33,218 bases of DNA from Steroidobacteraceae bacterium (GTDB taxonomy: Bacteria > Pseudomonadota > Gammaproteobacteria > Steroidobacterales > Steroidobacteraceae). Positions within the stretch are counted from its first letter, which is position 1. Each line of letters begins with the position of its first letter. Positions 18,328-25,946 of this stretch are shown here, piece after piece. The stretch is taken from positions 1 through 33,218 of the forward strand of contig JANWJS010000050.1 in NCBI GenBank assembly GCA_025451845.1, written 5' to 3'. The position numbers and the translations under genes were made by a program. The notes under the pieces were generated by a model, which saw only the letters and a program-made list of their open reading frames with translations, searched no databases and was not told where the DNA came from.

Positions 18328-19096
18328 TCAGACCGATTTGACCTCGCCCCCATCCATGCGCAGCGCCGAGCCGGTCAGCCCTCTCGCGCCTGGAGATACC
18401 AGGAAAGCCATCAACTCCGCGATCTCCTCCGGCTCACCGTAGCGGGCGATGCCGGCCTCCTTCGGAAAGCTGGCCGTCGCCTCCTTGACCGTCATGTCGT
18501 GCAGCGGCTCCCCATGCTGCAGATACGATCGCCGGCGGCCGGTCATGACCGGCCCAGGCAGTACGCTGTCGACTTGGAGGCCGTCGCGGATGCCGCGGTC
18601 GGAGAACGCCTTCGCCAGGGCGACGATGGCGGCATTGATCGTGGCGACCGCTGCGTAGGGCGCGTGGAGGAAGAGGGCGGAGTTTCCCGAGATCGACACG
18701 ACGGCGCCTTTGGCGGGCTTCAGGGCAGGCCATGCCGCCAGGGTCAACCGCCGCGCCGTGCAGCTTCAGTGCCAGGCCGTTCTCCCATTGCTCGTCCGTC
18801 ATGTCGAAGAGGTCGATCTGGGGTACGGCACCCGCGATGTTGAGCAAAGCGTCGATGCGGCCGAAGGCAGCAAGGGTCTGATCGACCACCGTTTGCGCAG
18901 CCGGCGGCTGGCTCAAGTCGGCATCGATGATGAGCGCGTGCGCTCCAGCGGTCCCGACAGCTTCTGCCGTCTGCTCCAGGTTCGAGCGATTGCGGGCGAC
19001 CAGAGCCAGCGCCCGGAAGTCACGCGCGAGGCGGATGGCTGTCGCTTGTCCGATGCCCTGGCTGGCGCCCGTCACGATGGCGACTGACTCGTTCAT
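18328..19096 (-). pseudogene. Short-chain dehydrogenase/reductase, frameshifted
   Basis: The N-terminal part (19096 down to about 18750) has the Rossmann motif TGASQGIGQ, D-x-A-D-L and NIAGA. The rest (about 18747 to 18328) continues in another frame with SISGNSALFLHAPYAAVATINAA and ends in GLTGSALRMDGGEVKSV, a typical SDR end. The two parts join at LKLHGA/LTLAAWP and differ by one extra or two missing bases near 18750, so neither frame encodes a whole enzyme. The usual YxxxK lysine is replaced (YAAVA), so this was already a non-classical SDR. Likely third gene of a minus-strand operon with the two hydrolases. A sequencing error cannot be excluded. Confidence 0.8.
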
Positions 19097-19138
19097 CTCA
19101 AAGACTCCCAGGCGGACTCTGCTGCGATCGGCTGCGCC

Positions 19139-19984
19139 TCAGCGGGGCAGGAAATCGCGTATTGCCGTCGCAATCTCGGCGGCATGCGTCTCGAGCGCGA
19201 AGTGACCGCCATCAACGAAGCGTACGATGGCGCCGGGGATGTCTCGTTTGAACGCTTCCGCGCCCGCGGGCAGGAAGAACGGGTCATTCTTGCCCCAAAT
19301 CGCGAGTAAGCGAGGCTTATGAGTGCGGAAGTACTGCTGGAAGGCCGGGTAGAGGGCCACGTTGCTCTTGTAGTCGCCGAACAGGTCGAGCTGCAGATCG
19401 TCGGCACCCGGCCGCGTCAGGTAGAAGTTGTCAAGCGAGTATCCGTCCGGCGAGACCAGCGTTCCGTCGGGGACACCGTGGGTGTACTGCCAAACCGTCG
19501 TTTCGGGCTTGAGGAAGGCGCGCAGCGCTTCCCGATTTGCAGGCGAGGCGCTTTCCCAATACGCGCGGATCGGGGTCCAGCCATCGCTGAGCCCTTCCGC
19601 ATAGGCGTTGCCGTTCTGCGAGATGATCGCCATGATCCGATCAGGGTGCTCGAGGCACAGGCGAAACCCCGTCGGCGCACCGTAATCGAAGACATAGACG
19701 GCGTAGCGCTCCAGGCCGACGAGCTCAGTGAAGCGGTCGATGGTGCTCGCGATCCGGTCGAACGTGCAGCCGCGACCCGGCATGTCGGATTGACCAAATC
19801 CCGGCAGATCGGGGGAAATGACATGGAAGCGGTCAGCCAGCAGTGGGATGAGGTCGCGGAACATGTGGCTGGCGGTCGGGAATCCATGAAGCAGCAGAAG
19901 ATGCGGCGCGTCCGGTGAGCCGCTCTCGCGATAGAAGATCTTCAGTCCGTTCACGTCAACTTTTCGATGATGGATGCTCGTCAT
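19139..19984 (-). CDS. Alpha/beta hydrolase, epoxide hydrolase/haloalkane dehalogenase-like
   Basis: A 281-residue alpha/beta hydrolase. The oxyanion-hole motif HGFP is at 33-36. The nucleophile is an aspartate, D100 in VFDYGAPTGF, as in epoxide hydrolases and haloalkane dehalogenases rather than serine esterases. The acid is D234 in WGKNDPFF and the base H261 in DGGHFALE. I chose the ATG at 19984 because it follows GGAGA and gives the usual N-terminus; the frame extends 48 codons upstream without family similarity. It lies 55 bp after the preceding hydrolase gene and 42 bp before the SDR, suggesting one operon. Substrate unknown. Confidence 0.88.
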   Translation of the reverse strand: MTSIHHRKVDVNGLKIFYRESGSPDAPHLLLLHGFPTASHMFRDLIPLLADRFHVISPDLPGFGQSDMPGRGCTFDRIASTIDRFTELVGLERYAVYVFDYGAPTGFRLCLEHPDRIMAIISQNGNAYAEGLSDGWTPIRAYWESASPANREALRAFLKPETTVWQYTHGVPDGTLVSPDGYSLDNFYLTRPGADDLQLDLFGDYKSNVALYPAFQQYFRTHKPRLLAIWGKNDPFFLPAGAEAFKRDIPGAIVRFVDGGHFALETHAAEIATAIRDFLPR

Positions 19985-20039
19985 GACGGTTGTCTCCGCA
20001 TGTATTTGGCTGTTACGGTGTGCAGGCCTCGCAAAAGGA

Positions 20040-20735
20040 TCACCGGGTGTCAGCGGTTTCCAGGGCCTCGCGAATGATGTCCACGACGACCGACGGTTCA
20101 GTGACGATCGGGGTGTGATCGACGGCATGTGAGCGCATCGTAGAGCTCATCCGCTGCGCCATGAAGAGCTGCGTCTCATGAACGATCATGCGGTCCTGCT
20201 CGGCCACCAAAAACCAACTCCGCCGATCCTTCCAGAGTGGCCGCGCGACGGGGACCGTAATGCACGCAGGCGAGATCGGCCGCTGAACCGCTGCGAGCAG
20301 GACCTGCTGCTCCACAGTTGCATTGGGAGCGAAGGCCGTGGCGAAGGCCGCTTCGGGCAGGTAGATCCATCCATGGCTGTCAGGGGCGAGCCTCGGCGCT
20401 TGCGGGTGCGGCTGTGCGCGATAAAACACGTCGGCGACGGTTTCGCCTTCGTCCGGCGCGAGCGCGGCAACATAAACGAGCGCCTTCACTCTCTCGTCGC
20501 GCATCGCACCGACGACAGCGCCGGCGTAAGCGTGACCCACGAGCACGAGCGGTCCAGGCACGCGCTCCAACACGCGGTTGAGCGCCGCTGCGTCATCCGC
20601 AAACGCGGTAAGCGGCAGCGGCGCCGCGACCACCCTGGTGCCTGCGGCCGCCAATGGCGCGATCACCTTCGACCAGCTGGACCCGTCCGCCCACGCGCCA
20701 TGGACGAGGACCACGCTTACGTCATTAGAGGCCAT
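20040..20735 (-). CDS. Alpha/beta hydrolase lacking the serine nucleophile
   Basis: A 231-residue alpha/beta hydrolase of the small salicylate-esterase/EstC-like type. VHGAWADGSSW (11-21) is the oxyanion-hole region. The nucleophile elbow reads GHAYAG, so A69 stands where GHSYGG has serine. An acid (D181 in AEQDRM) and a histidine (H207 in VDHTPIVT) remain. It may therefore be non-hydrolytic or use another chemistry. The ATG follows GGAG with good spacing. First gene of the minus-strand operon leading to the epoxide hydrolase-like gene and SDR, divergent from the CGNR regulator across an inverted repeat. Confidence 0.85.
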   Translation of the reverse strand: MASNDVSVVLVHGAWADGSSWSKVIAPLAAAGTRVVAAPLPLTAFADDAAALNRVLERVPGPLVLVGHAYAGAVVGAMRDERVKALVYVAALAPDEGETVADVFYRAQPHPQAPRLAPDSHGWIYLPEAAFATAFAPNATVEQQVLLAAVQRPISPACITVPVARPLWKDRRSWFLVAEQDRMIVHETQLFMAQRMSSTMRSHAVDHTPIVTEPSVVVDIIREALETADTR

Positions 20736-20770
20736 GCCTGCTCCTTCACCGCAATGCGAGTGCGCGTGAG

Positions 20771-20803
20771 AGTAACCAGATAGATATGATCAAGATGGTT
20801 ACT
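20771..20803. promoter_or_regulatory. Inverted-repeat operator between divergent operons
   Basis: AGTAACCA (20771-20778) and TGGTTACT (20796-20803) are perfect 8-bp arms with a 17-bp AT-rich spacer. A related half-site TTGGTTAT occurs at 20835-20842, on the -10 box of the CGNR gene. The position between the hydrolase operon and the CGNR regulator suggests that regulator binds here. Confidence 0.6.
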
Positions 20804-20816
20804 AATATCGCGTAAC

Positions 20817-20845
20817 TTGTCAAGATAGATTTTATTGGTTATGAA
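20817..20845 (+). promoter_or_regulatory. Promoter of the CGNR-GST operon
   Basis: TTGTCA (20817-20822) and TATGAA (20840-20845) are separated by 17 bp. Transcription would start near 20852, 40 bases before the chosen ATG. This excludes the TTG at 20835 and ATG at 20841 as starts. Confidence 0.55.
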
Positions 20846-20891
20846 TGGCTGCCTCGAGGTTGGGCTGCGCCTGGCGCAAACGGGAGAGCTG

Positions 20892-21542
20892 ATGGGCCGA
20901 CACGGTGCCGCAATCTTCATCGCTGATGCGCCGGGGCTGGACTTTCTGAATTCCGTGGCGACGCCTGTGGATACAGTCATAGATTGGATCGACGATGGCG
21001 AGGGGTTGTTGAGCTGGCTCGAGCAGGCCCAGCTCGTGCCCACGGATGTGGTGAAGAAGATTCGGGCGAAAACGCCTGCGCGTGAGATCGAGAAGATCGC
21101 AGACCACGCGAGGAGCCTGCGCGAATGGTTCCGGCGCTTCGTGCTCGAGCACAAAGGTCGCCCGCTCGCGTTGACGGACCTTACGGAGCTGGAGCCGCTG
21201 AACCGGCTGCTCGGTCGGGACGAAGCCTGCTATCGGATGGTCCTGCGACCCGGAGGCAGGCCAGCCGCTCCCGAGCTGCAGATCGCGCGCCGCTGGAGCT
21301 CACCGGAAGCACTTCTCCTGCCGATCGCGGAAGCGGTGGCGCGCCTGCTCTGCGCGGAGGACTTCTCCAACGTGAGGGCTTGCGAGGGACCCGCTTGTAC
21401 CTTGCTCTTCGCCGACCACACACGGGGTCACGTGCGGCGATGGTGCAGCATGGCGATTTGCGGCAATCGGGCGAAGCAGGCGGCACATCGGCAGCGGCTC
21501 AAATCGAGCCAACATCGGAGAGCGCCCGGAGGCGAGAGATGA
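20892..21542 (+). CDS. CGNR zinc finger (ABATE domain) regulator
   Basis: About 216 residues. The N-terminal helical ABATE-type domain begins IFIADAPGLDFLNSVATP. The C-terminal CGNR zinc finger has C164-x4-C169 and RRWCSMAICGNR with C185 and C190, which bind zinc; the family is regarded as putative transcription regulators that bind DNA. The ATG at 20892 follows GGGAG and lies downstream of a good promoter, so I prefer it to earlier in-frame starts. The stop overlaps the GST ATG (ATGA). It is divergent from the hydrolase operon and could control both sides. Confidence 0.85.
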   Translation: MGRHGAAIFIADAPGLDFLNSVATPVDTVIDWIDDGEGLLSWLEQAQLVPTDVVKKIRAKTPAREIEKIADHARSLREWFRRFVLEHKGRPLALTDLTELEPLNRLLGRDEACYRMVLRPGGRPAAPELQIARRWSSPEALLLPIAEAVARLLCAEDFSNVRACEGPACTLLFADHTRGHVRRWCSMAICGNRAKQAAHRQRLKSSQHRRAPGGER

Positions 21543-22177
21543 AACTGTTTTACAGCCGCAATCCCAATCCTCGCCTGGCGGTCGCGGTGGCCCGCCATCT
21601 GGCCGCCGCCGTCGATTTCGAATGGGCGTCGCCCTTCGCGCCGGGACAGTCCGAGAGATTTCGTCCGCTGAATCCCAATCTCTCGATACCCATACTCATC
21701 GACCGGGGAAAAAGTCTCTGGGAGGCCGACGCCATAGCCTGCCGGCTGGCGCGCGCCGCGGGCTCGGATTTTTGGCGCGCCGGTGACGACGAACCCGACA
21801 TGATCCGCTGGATCAGTTGGGGCAAGGAAAATTTCGTGCGGGCATGCGACATCGTCCATTTCGAGCGCGGCACCAAACAGCGGTATGCCTTGGGTCCGAT
21901 CGATGATGCGCAGGTGAAATGCGGGCTCGACCGCTTCGACACGGCCGCGGCGATTCTAGAGGCCGAGCTGTCCGCCAGACGATGGCTGCTCGGAGATGCG
22001 ATTTCCTATGCCGACTTCCGCATGGCCACGTTTCTCCCATTCAACGATGTAGCCGGATTGCCGCTCGAGCGCTATCCTTTCGTCCGCCGCTGGTACCGTC
22101 GGCTGGAAAAACTCGATGCGTGGCGTGATCCCTTCGCGGGGCTGGATGCGCCCGAGTTACCGCCGTTGCCGCGCTGA
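21539..22177 (+). CDS. Glutathione S-transferase family protein
   Basis: A 212-residue cytosolic GST. The N-terminal thioredoxin-like domain has KLFYSRNPNPRLAVAVARH and LNPNLSIPILID followed by SLWEADAIACRLA, the glutathione-binding pattern. The C-terminal helical domain has LLGDAISYADFRMATFLPF, with the conserved N-capping GD-x-x-S-x-AD motif. GSTs conjugate glutathione to electrophiles, which fits the hydrolases nearby. The ATG overlaps the CGNR stop, so the two are translationally coupled. The last 106 bp are antisense to the end of the PLC-like gene. Confidence 0.88.
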   Translation: MKLFYSRNPNPRLAVAVARHLAAAVDFEWASPFAPGQSERFRPLNPNLSIPILIDRGKSLWEADAIACRLARAAGSDFWRAGDDEPDMIRWISWGKENFVRACDIVHFERGTKQRYALGPIDDAQVKCGLDRFDTAAAILEAELSARRWLLGDAISYADFRMATFLPFNDVAGLPLERYPFVRRWYRRLEKLDAWRDPFAGLDAPELPPLPR

Positions 22178-23226
22178 GGCGCTAACATGCGTCCCATCCT
22201 CGCCGGGCGGAGGGCCTGATCTCGCTGGTCAAAGTAATGCGACAGCGCTTCTACCTGATCCGTGGCGATGAAGTCGACGCCCGCAGCGACCGCCGCCCGC
22301 CAGCGCAGGATCGCCCGGCGCATCGAGCCGAAGTTGTAACCTTCGTCCCAGCCTCTGTCCTGCTTCTGGCTGAACCCGTCGAGCGTATAGAAGCGGATCC
22401 AGTAGCCCTGCTGGTGTGCGTAATCGACCAGGGCGCGCAGGCGCCGGTCGTCCGCTTTCGTCCAGGCGCCTGCCTTCGTCTCGCCGCCTTCCTCGACGGT
22501 CCACCAGCTGTTGTTCCACCAGCGGCGATAGTTCGTAGCGCGTGATGTCAGCAGCTGAGAGGGCGGGGCTGTTGCCTCCCAGTGTGCGAGCTGCGCCGGT
22601 GTCGCTCCCGGCGGGGGAACCTGGGTGTGCGCCGAGCCGAACACGCGCAAACGGCTGCCCAACGGGACGTCATGATAAAAAACCTTGGCCTGCGCATCCG
22701 AATCCTCGGTGACCACGAGGATGGGCTTGCGATCGATCGGCGACAATCGGTATGGATTGCCGGTCTTGAAGGCGGTCGACAGCCACGGCTGATAGTCGCC
22801 GAGCAGGTGCCAGACGGCCTCGAGAATCGCCGGGCGGGTATCCTTGAAATCGAAATGGAGGATGATCAGCGGCCACTCACTGCGGTCGTTCTCGGCCAGC
22901 GCTTTTTCCACGATCGGGCGCACCTGCTCAAAAAAATAGGCGCGCAAAGTCGGTTCGTGGCCGGCGGGCTCGGGTGTGTGCGACACGACGACTCGGCCCT
23001 TGCCGGTTTTGGGATCCACGTACCAGGCCAGGTCCTGCTCGATCGAGACCGGATAGCCGGAATCCAGGGCGCGATGCAGACGATCGTTCCAGCGGCCGTC
23101 ATACGGATAGCAATTGTGCGCGTCCAGGACCGGATGGCCATGGTTGAGAAATCCCAGATCCGCCGCGGCGGAAGCTCCTCCCGACAACATGAAGGCGAGC
23201 ATCGCTGCTCCGAAGAGTCTATTCAT
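22072..23226 (-). CDS. Secreted PLC-like/GDPD-like phosphodiesterase
   Basis: About 384 residues with a signal peptide (MNRLFGAAMLAFMLSGGASA, cleavage after about 20-22). The TIM-barrel phosphodiesterase fold is indicated by LDAHNCYPYDGRW (H37), IEQDLAW (E63 and D65) and VVVSHT (H83), the His-ExD-His arrangement of PLC-like enzymes. The barrel ends with GVDFIATDQVEALSHYF. About 40 basic, low-complexity residues follow, and the final 35 are antisense to the GST gene, so an ancestral stop may have been lost. AGGAGG precedes the ATG at 23226. Substrate unknown. Confidence 0.82.
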   Translation of the reverse strand: MNRLFGAAMLAFMLSGGASAAADLGFLNHGHPVLDAHNCYPYDGRWNDRLHRALDSGYPVSIEQDLAWYVDPKTGKGRVVVSHTPEPAGHEPTLRAYFFEQVRPIVEKALAENDRSEWPLIILHFDFKDTRPAILEAVWHLLGDYQPWLSTAFKTGNPYRLSPIDRKPILVVTEDSDAQAKVFYHDVPLGSRLRVFGSAHTQVPPPGATPAQLAHWEATAPPSQLLTSRATNYRRWWNNSWWTVEEGGETKAGAWTKADDRRLRALVDYAHQQGYWIRFYTLDGFSQKQDRGWDEGYNFGSMRRAILRWRAAVAAGVDFIATDQVEALSHYFDQRDQALRPARMGRMLAPQRGNGGNSGASSPAKGSRHASSFSSRRYQRRTKG

Positions 23227-23356
23227 GCTCAGTCTCCTCCTTGACGGGCACCAATTCAGCGAATGTACCGATCCGAAAATCATCCGGCCGCGCATAGACC
23301 TCATCGCCCAACTTGAACTGCCGCACCCGCGGGCCGACCTTCACTACCACCCCTGG
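23219..23356 (-). pseudogene. Fragment of a zinc-type alcohol dehydrogenase/quinone oxidoreductase
   Basis: About 46 codons read GVVVKVGPRVRQFKLGDEVYARP and then FRIGTFAELVPV, the substrate-domain part of MDR-family dehydrogenases that follows the GHD-x-AG motif. The N-terminal third and the whole Rossmann domain are missing. The frame runs upstream to 23707 but that portion overlaps the NTF2-like gene and has no similarity. A remnant, ending within the start of the PLC-like gene. Confidence 0.7.
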
Positions 23357-23475
23357 GCGGTGTCGAGATAGGTCTGATTCATATCTTGAGGACAGTAAGC
23401 CATCGGCCGACCGGGATACCCAAGGCCGCTCACTGCCTGTCGGCAATGTGGCCGGATCGAGCTTAGCGGCCAGAC

Positions 23476-23883
23476 TCAGGTGCTTGCGACCTGGATTGGC
23501 TTTGAGATGTGTTGGTGCGCCACCTTCCACACCCCAGATTCCTTGTGCAGACAGAAGGTCGCGCGAACCAAATCTTCGAACGTCTTGCCGTTGGGAAGGA
23601 CCCCGCCACACCTGATGAAGCAGTGGGCAAACGCCACATCCGCGCCGACCGTTACAGATAGATCTTCCAAGTCGAAGCGCCCTTCGCCCTGCGTATCTGG
23701 TTGCCATTCGTCCCAGCTTTCTCGATAGGCGGCGGCGCCCTCGTATTTCATTGGAGCGAGTACGTCGTAGATCAGCACATCTGGAAGATGGTTCTTCAAA
23801 ATGTCGTCCTGGTGTCCTTTTCGGGTTGCGGTGGCCCAGTGTTGGAGAAGGAGACGAACTTGCGCTTCATCGGCGGTTGTCAT
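23476..23883 (-). CDS. SnoaL/NTF2-like protein
   Basis: A 135-residue protein of the NTF2-like cone-fold superfamily. It begins MTTADEAQVRLLLQHWATATRKG, followed by DVLIYDVLAPMKYEGAAAYR and later LEDLSVTVGADVAFAHCFIR and VWKVAHQHISKPI, the order of strands typical of SnoaL-like/DUF4440 proteins. The ATG at 23883 follows AGGAG; the frame extends 50 codons upstream into the promoter region and is not used. It is divergent from the broken HxlR regulator across a strong palindrome. Enzymatic or binding role unknown. Confidence 0.85.
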   Translation of the reverse strand: MTTADEAQVRLLLQHWATATRKGHQDDILKNHLPDVLIYDVLAPMKYEGAAAYRESWDEWQPDTQGEGRFDLEDLSVTVGADVAFAHCFIRCGGVLPNGKTFEDLVRATFCLHKESGVWKVAHQHISKPIQVAST

Positions 23884-23935
23884 TGACGAAACTCCTGGTC
23901 TGAAGGGGCTGCGGGCCTCACGTGGTCCAAGCGAT

Positions 23936-23960
23936 AACTGCTTGTAAACTGCAAGCAGTT
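23936..23960. promoter_or_regulatory. Strong palindromic operator (HxlR type)
   Basis: AACTGCTTG (23936-23944) and CAAGCAGTT (23952-23960) form perfect 9-bp arms with a 7-bp spacer. It covers the predicted start of the NTF2-like transcript, an ideal repressor position. A variant half-site CAAGCGGTT lies at 23989-23997. The HxlR reading frame next door is the likely cognate regulator. Confidence 0.7.
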
Positions 23961-23962
23961 GT

Positions 23963-23991
23963 GAGATACCAAAGCCGATCTTATGTTGCAA
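23963..23991 (-). promoter_or_regulatory. Promoter of the NTF2-like gene
   Basis: On the minus strand TTGCAA (23986-23991) and TATCTC (23963-23968) are 17 bp apart. Transcription would start near 23956, inside the palindrome. Confidence 0.5.
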
Positions 23992-24018
23992 GCGGTTTTG
24001 TCGTTCTGGAGCTTTGAC

Positions 24019-24535
24019 ATGGAGAGTGAGCATCAGCCCGGCTGCCCGATCAACCTCACGGTGGAAATGCTCGGCGACTGCTGGAGCTTGATCGTCCTGC
24101 CCTGCGTGACCTGATGTTCGGAAATCGCCGCCACTACGGGGGACTGTTGACCCAGTCGGAAGAGGGCATCTCGACCAATATCCTGGCTGATCGGCTGAGG
24201 ATGCTCATCGACGAGGGGATGATCACAAAGGCAGATGACGCAACCCACAAGCAGAAATCAATCTACAGCTTAACGGACAAAGCTATCGCCCTCGTTCCAA
24301 TCTTGCCCAGCTTGGGGCCTGGGGACGGCGCTACACTCCGGCGACCGAGGAGCTTAGCATTCGGGCGCAACTCCTGGAGGAAGGTGGCCCCGCCATGTGG
24401 AAGCGATTCATGGCTGAACTGCGCGAGGCGCATCTGGAGCATCGGGTCCGAAGGAAAGGGCCTTCCGTCGCCGAACAATTGCAGGCCGCCTGTGAAGGTG
24501 TCCGCGCCCGACGGGAGCGCAGTCAAATCTACTAG
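24019..24535 (+). pseudogene. HxlR family regulator with two frameshifts
   Basis: Read across three frames the region gives a complete HxlR winged-helix regulator. It starts MESEHQPGCPINLTVEMLGDCWSLIVL, then shifts near 24096-24103, where five extra bases (CCCTG) separate it from LRDLMFGNRRHYGGLL. The middle part contains GISTNILADRLRMLIDEGMI and ends near ALVPIL. A missing base near 24303-24308 shifts the frame again to QLGAWGRRYTPATEEL, and the last part ends RARRERSQIY and TAG at 24533. Two independent lesions argue for decay rather than one sequencing error. It adjoins the hydrolase gene downstream. Confidence 0.82.
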
Positions 24536-24574
24536 GCTGTTCACCGGGAGAACGGCAGCGTTTGGAGGTCCTGT

Positions 24575-25471
24575 ATGCTGGATGACTTTGAGACGGCGGA
24601 GGTTCAGACGGGCGAGACGAGTATCTTCGTTCGCCGGTCCGGGTCGGGATCGCCAGTCCTGCTCCTACACGGCTTCCCGCAAACACACCTGATGTGGCGG
24701 AACGTGGCGCCCCTATTGGCCCGTCACTTCACTGTCGTCTGCGCGGACCTTCGCGGTTATGGCCGCAGCGGTTGTCCCGCCTCCACCACCGATCATGCGC
24801 CGTATGCTAAACGAGCAATGGCGCGGGACATGGTCGCCGTCATGGAACAGCTCGGCTTTCCCCGCTTCTCGGTTGCTGGGCATGATCGTGGTGGTCGCGT
24901 CGCCTACCGCCTGGCCCTCGATCATCCGGAGCGAGTCGAGCGGCTTGCTGTGCTGGATATCCTTCCGACTGCGACCGTCTGGGAACGAGCCGACATGCGG
25001 CTCCCACTCGCCTACTGGCCCTGGTCGCTGCTGGCCCAGCCTGAACCGCTGCCCGAACGCCTCATCACATCTTCACCTGAGGCCGTCGTCGATAACGCGC
25101 TTGGCGCCTGGGGATCACCCTCCGTGGTCTTTGACCCAGAGGTGCGCGCGGCGTATGTCGAGGCGTTGCGCGATCCGGCGCGCGTTCACGCTATCTGCGA
25201 GGAATATCGCGCAGCGGCGACCCTCGATCTCGCGCATGATCAGGCGGATCGAAAGAACGGCCGGCGCATGGCTTCGCCCCTCCTGGCGCTGTGGAGCGCC
25301 GCTGGAGCCCTCAATGATTGGTATGCCGAGGCGGGCGGGCCACTCGCGCTTTGGCGTGATTGGGCCGACGAGGTCCAGGGGGGGCCGCTTCCTGGCGGCC
25401 ATTTCTTCCCGGAAGAGATCCCGGACGAGACCGCCGACGCTCTGAGTCGCTTCTTCTCCGCGGATACCTGA
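24575..25471 (+). CDS. Alpha/beta hydrolase, fluoroacetate dehalogenase-like
   Basis: A 298-residue hydrolase close in pattern to fluoroacetate/haloacetate dehalogenases. HGFPQTHLMWRNVAPLLA holds the oxyanion region, GHDRGGRVAYRLALDHP the nucleophile D104 with R105 and R108, the carboxylate-binding arginines, and H276 in PGGHFFPEEIP the base. D128 in VLDILPT is the probable acid. The halide-binding segment reads YWPW (147-150) where fluoroacetate dehalogenases have a YWHW-type His-Trp, so fluoride release is doubtful. GGAGG lies six bases before the ATG. It follows the broken HxlR gene by 39 bp. Confidence 0.88.
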   Translation: MLDDFETAEVQTGETSIFVRRSGSGSPVLLLHGFPQTHLMWRNVAPLLARHFTVVCADLRGYGRSGCPASTTDHAPYAKRAMARDMVAVMEQLGFPRFSVAGHDRGGRVAYRLALDHPERVERLAVLDILPTATVWERADMRLPLAYWPWSLLAQPEPLPERLITSSPEAVVDNALGAWGSPSVVFDPEVRAAYVEALRDPARVHAICEEYRAAATLDLAHDQADRKNGRRMASPLLALWSAAGALNDWYAEAGGPLALWRDWADEVQGGPLPGGHFFPEEIPDETADALSRFFSADT

Positions 25472-25727
25472 GGTCAATCCAGCAGGTCATCAGCGAAGTC
25501 CTATCGCACGCGACCAGCGATCCGTGTCGAAGATTGGCGGTGTTGTCGCGCCACGCGAGGGAGAAAGTTCAGCATGACCATCGCCCCAAACCTCCTACTA
25601 CGTGAGAGTCGCCGCCGTCCGATTTTTATCCGCTGGCCTCCCCTGCCCCACGACGGGCCGGCAGGCCTTCCAAGGGACGCCAGCTATCGATTTCTATCGG
25701 GGACCCTGAATATCCGAGGAGATTGCG
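25472..25727. other. Intergenic stretch before the AlpA gene
   Basis: No recognisable gene. It contains a 54-codon open frame at 25574-25738 that overlaps the AlpA start and has no familiar sequence, and a direct repeat described separately. Confidence 0.5.
25684..25699 (+). repeat. Direct repeat CTATCG, one helical turn apart
   Basis: CTATCG occurs at 25684-25689 and 25694-25699, ten bases apart, upstream of the AlpA-like gene. Spacing of one helix turn fits a protein-binding site, but the repeat is short and could be chance. Confidence 0.35.
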
Positions 25728-25943
25728 ATGGCCCGTAAACGAGAGGTTGCGATTAAGAAAACCATCCGGAGGCAGCAGCTTCGAGACATGGTGCCGCTTG
25801 CCGACAGCACCATCTACGAAATGGAACAACGCGGAGAATTTCCGCGGCGCTTCGCCCTCTCGCCTCGCTGCGCCGTCTGGGACCTGGCGGAGGTCGAAGC
25901 CTGGCTGGCTTGGCGCCGATCAACCCCGATCAGCCGCGCATAG
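25728..25943 (+). CDS. AlpA family phage-type regulator
   Basis: A 71-residue MerR-like helix-turn-helix protein. IRRQQLRDMVPLADSTIYEM and the following GEFPRRF, CAVWDLAEVEAWLAWR are the AlpA pattern, seen in activators or excisionase-like proteins of prophages and integrative elements. The ATG follows GAGGAG. No integrase, repressor or other phage gene lies near it, so it is an orphan that probably marks a former mobile element at the right end of the accessory region. Confidence 0.85.
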   Translation: MARKREVAIKKTIRRQQLRDMVPLADSTIYEMEQRGEFPRRFALSPRCAVWDLAEVEAWLAWRRSTPISRA

Positions 25944-25946
25944 TCT

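Noticed and set aside
20835..20891. Earlier TTG/ATG starts for the CGNR gene
   Set aside because: They fall on the predicted promoter and add residues unlike the family.
25574..25738. 54-codon open frame before AlpA
   Set aside because: No familiar sequence, weak ribosome binding site, and it overlaps the AlpA start.
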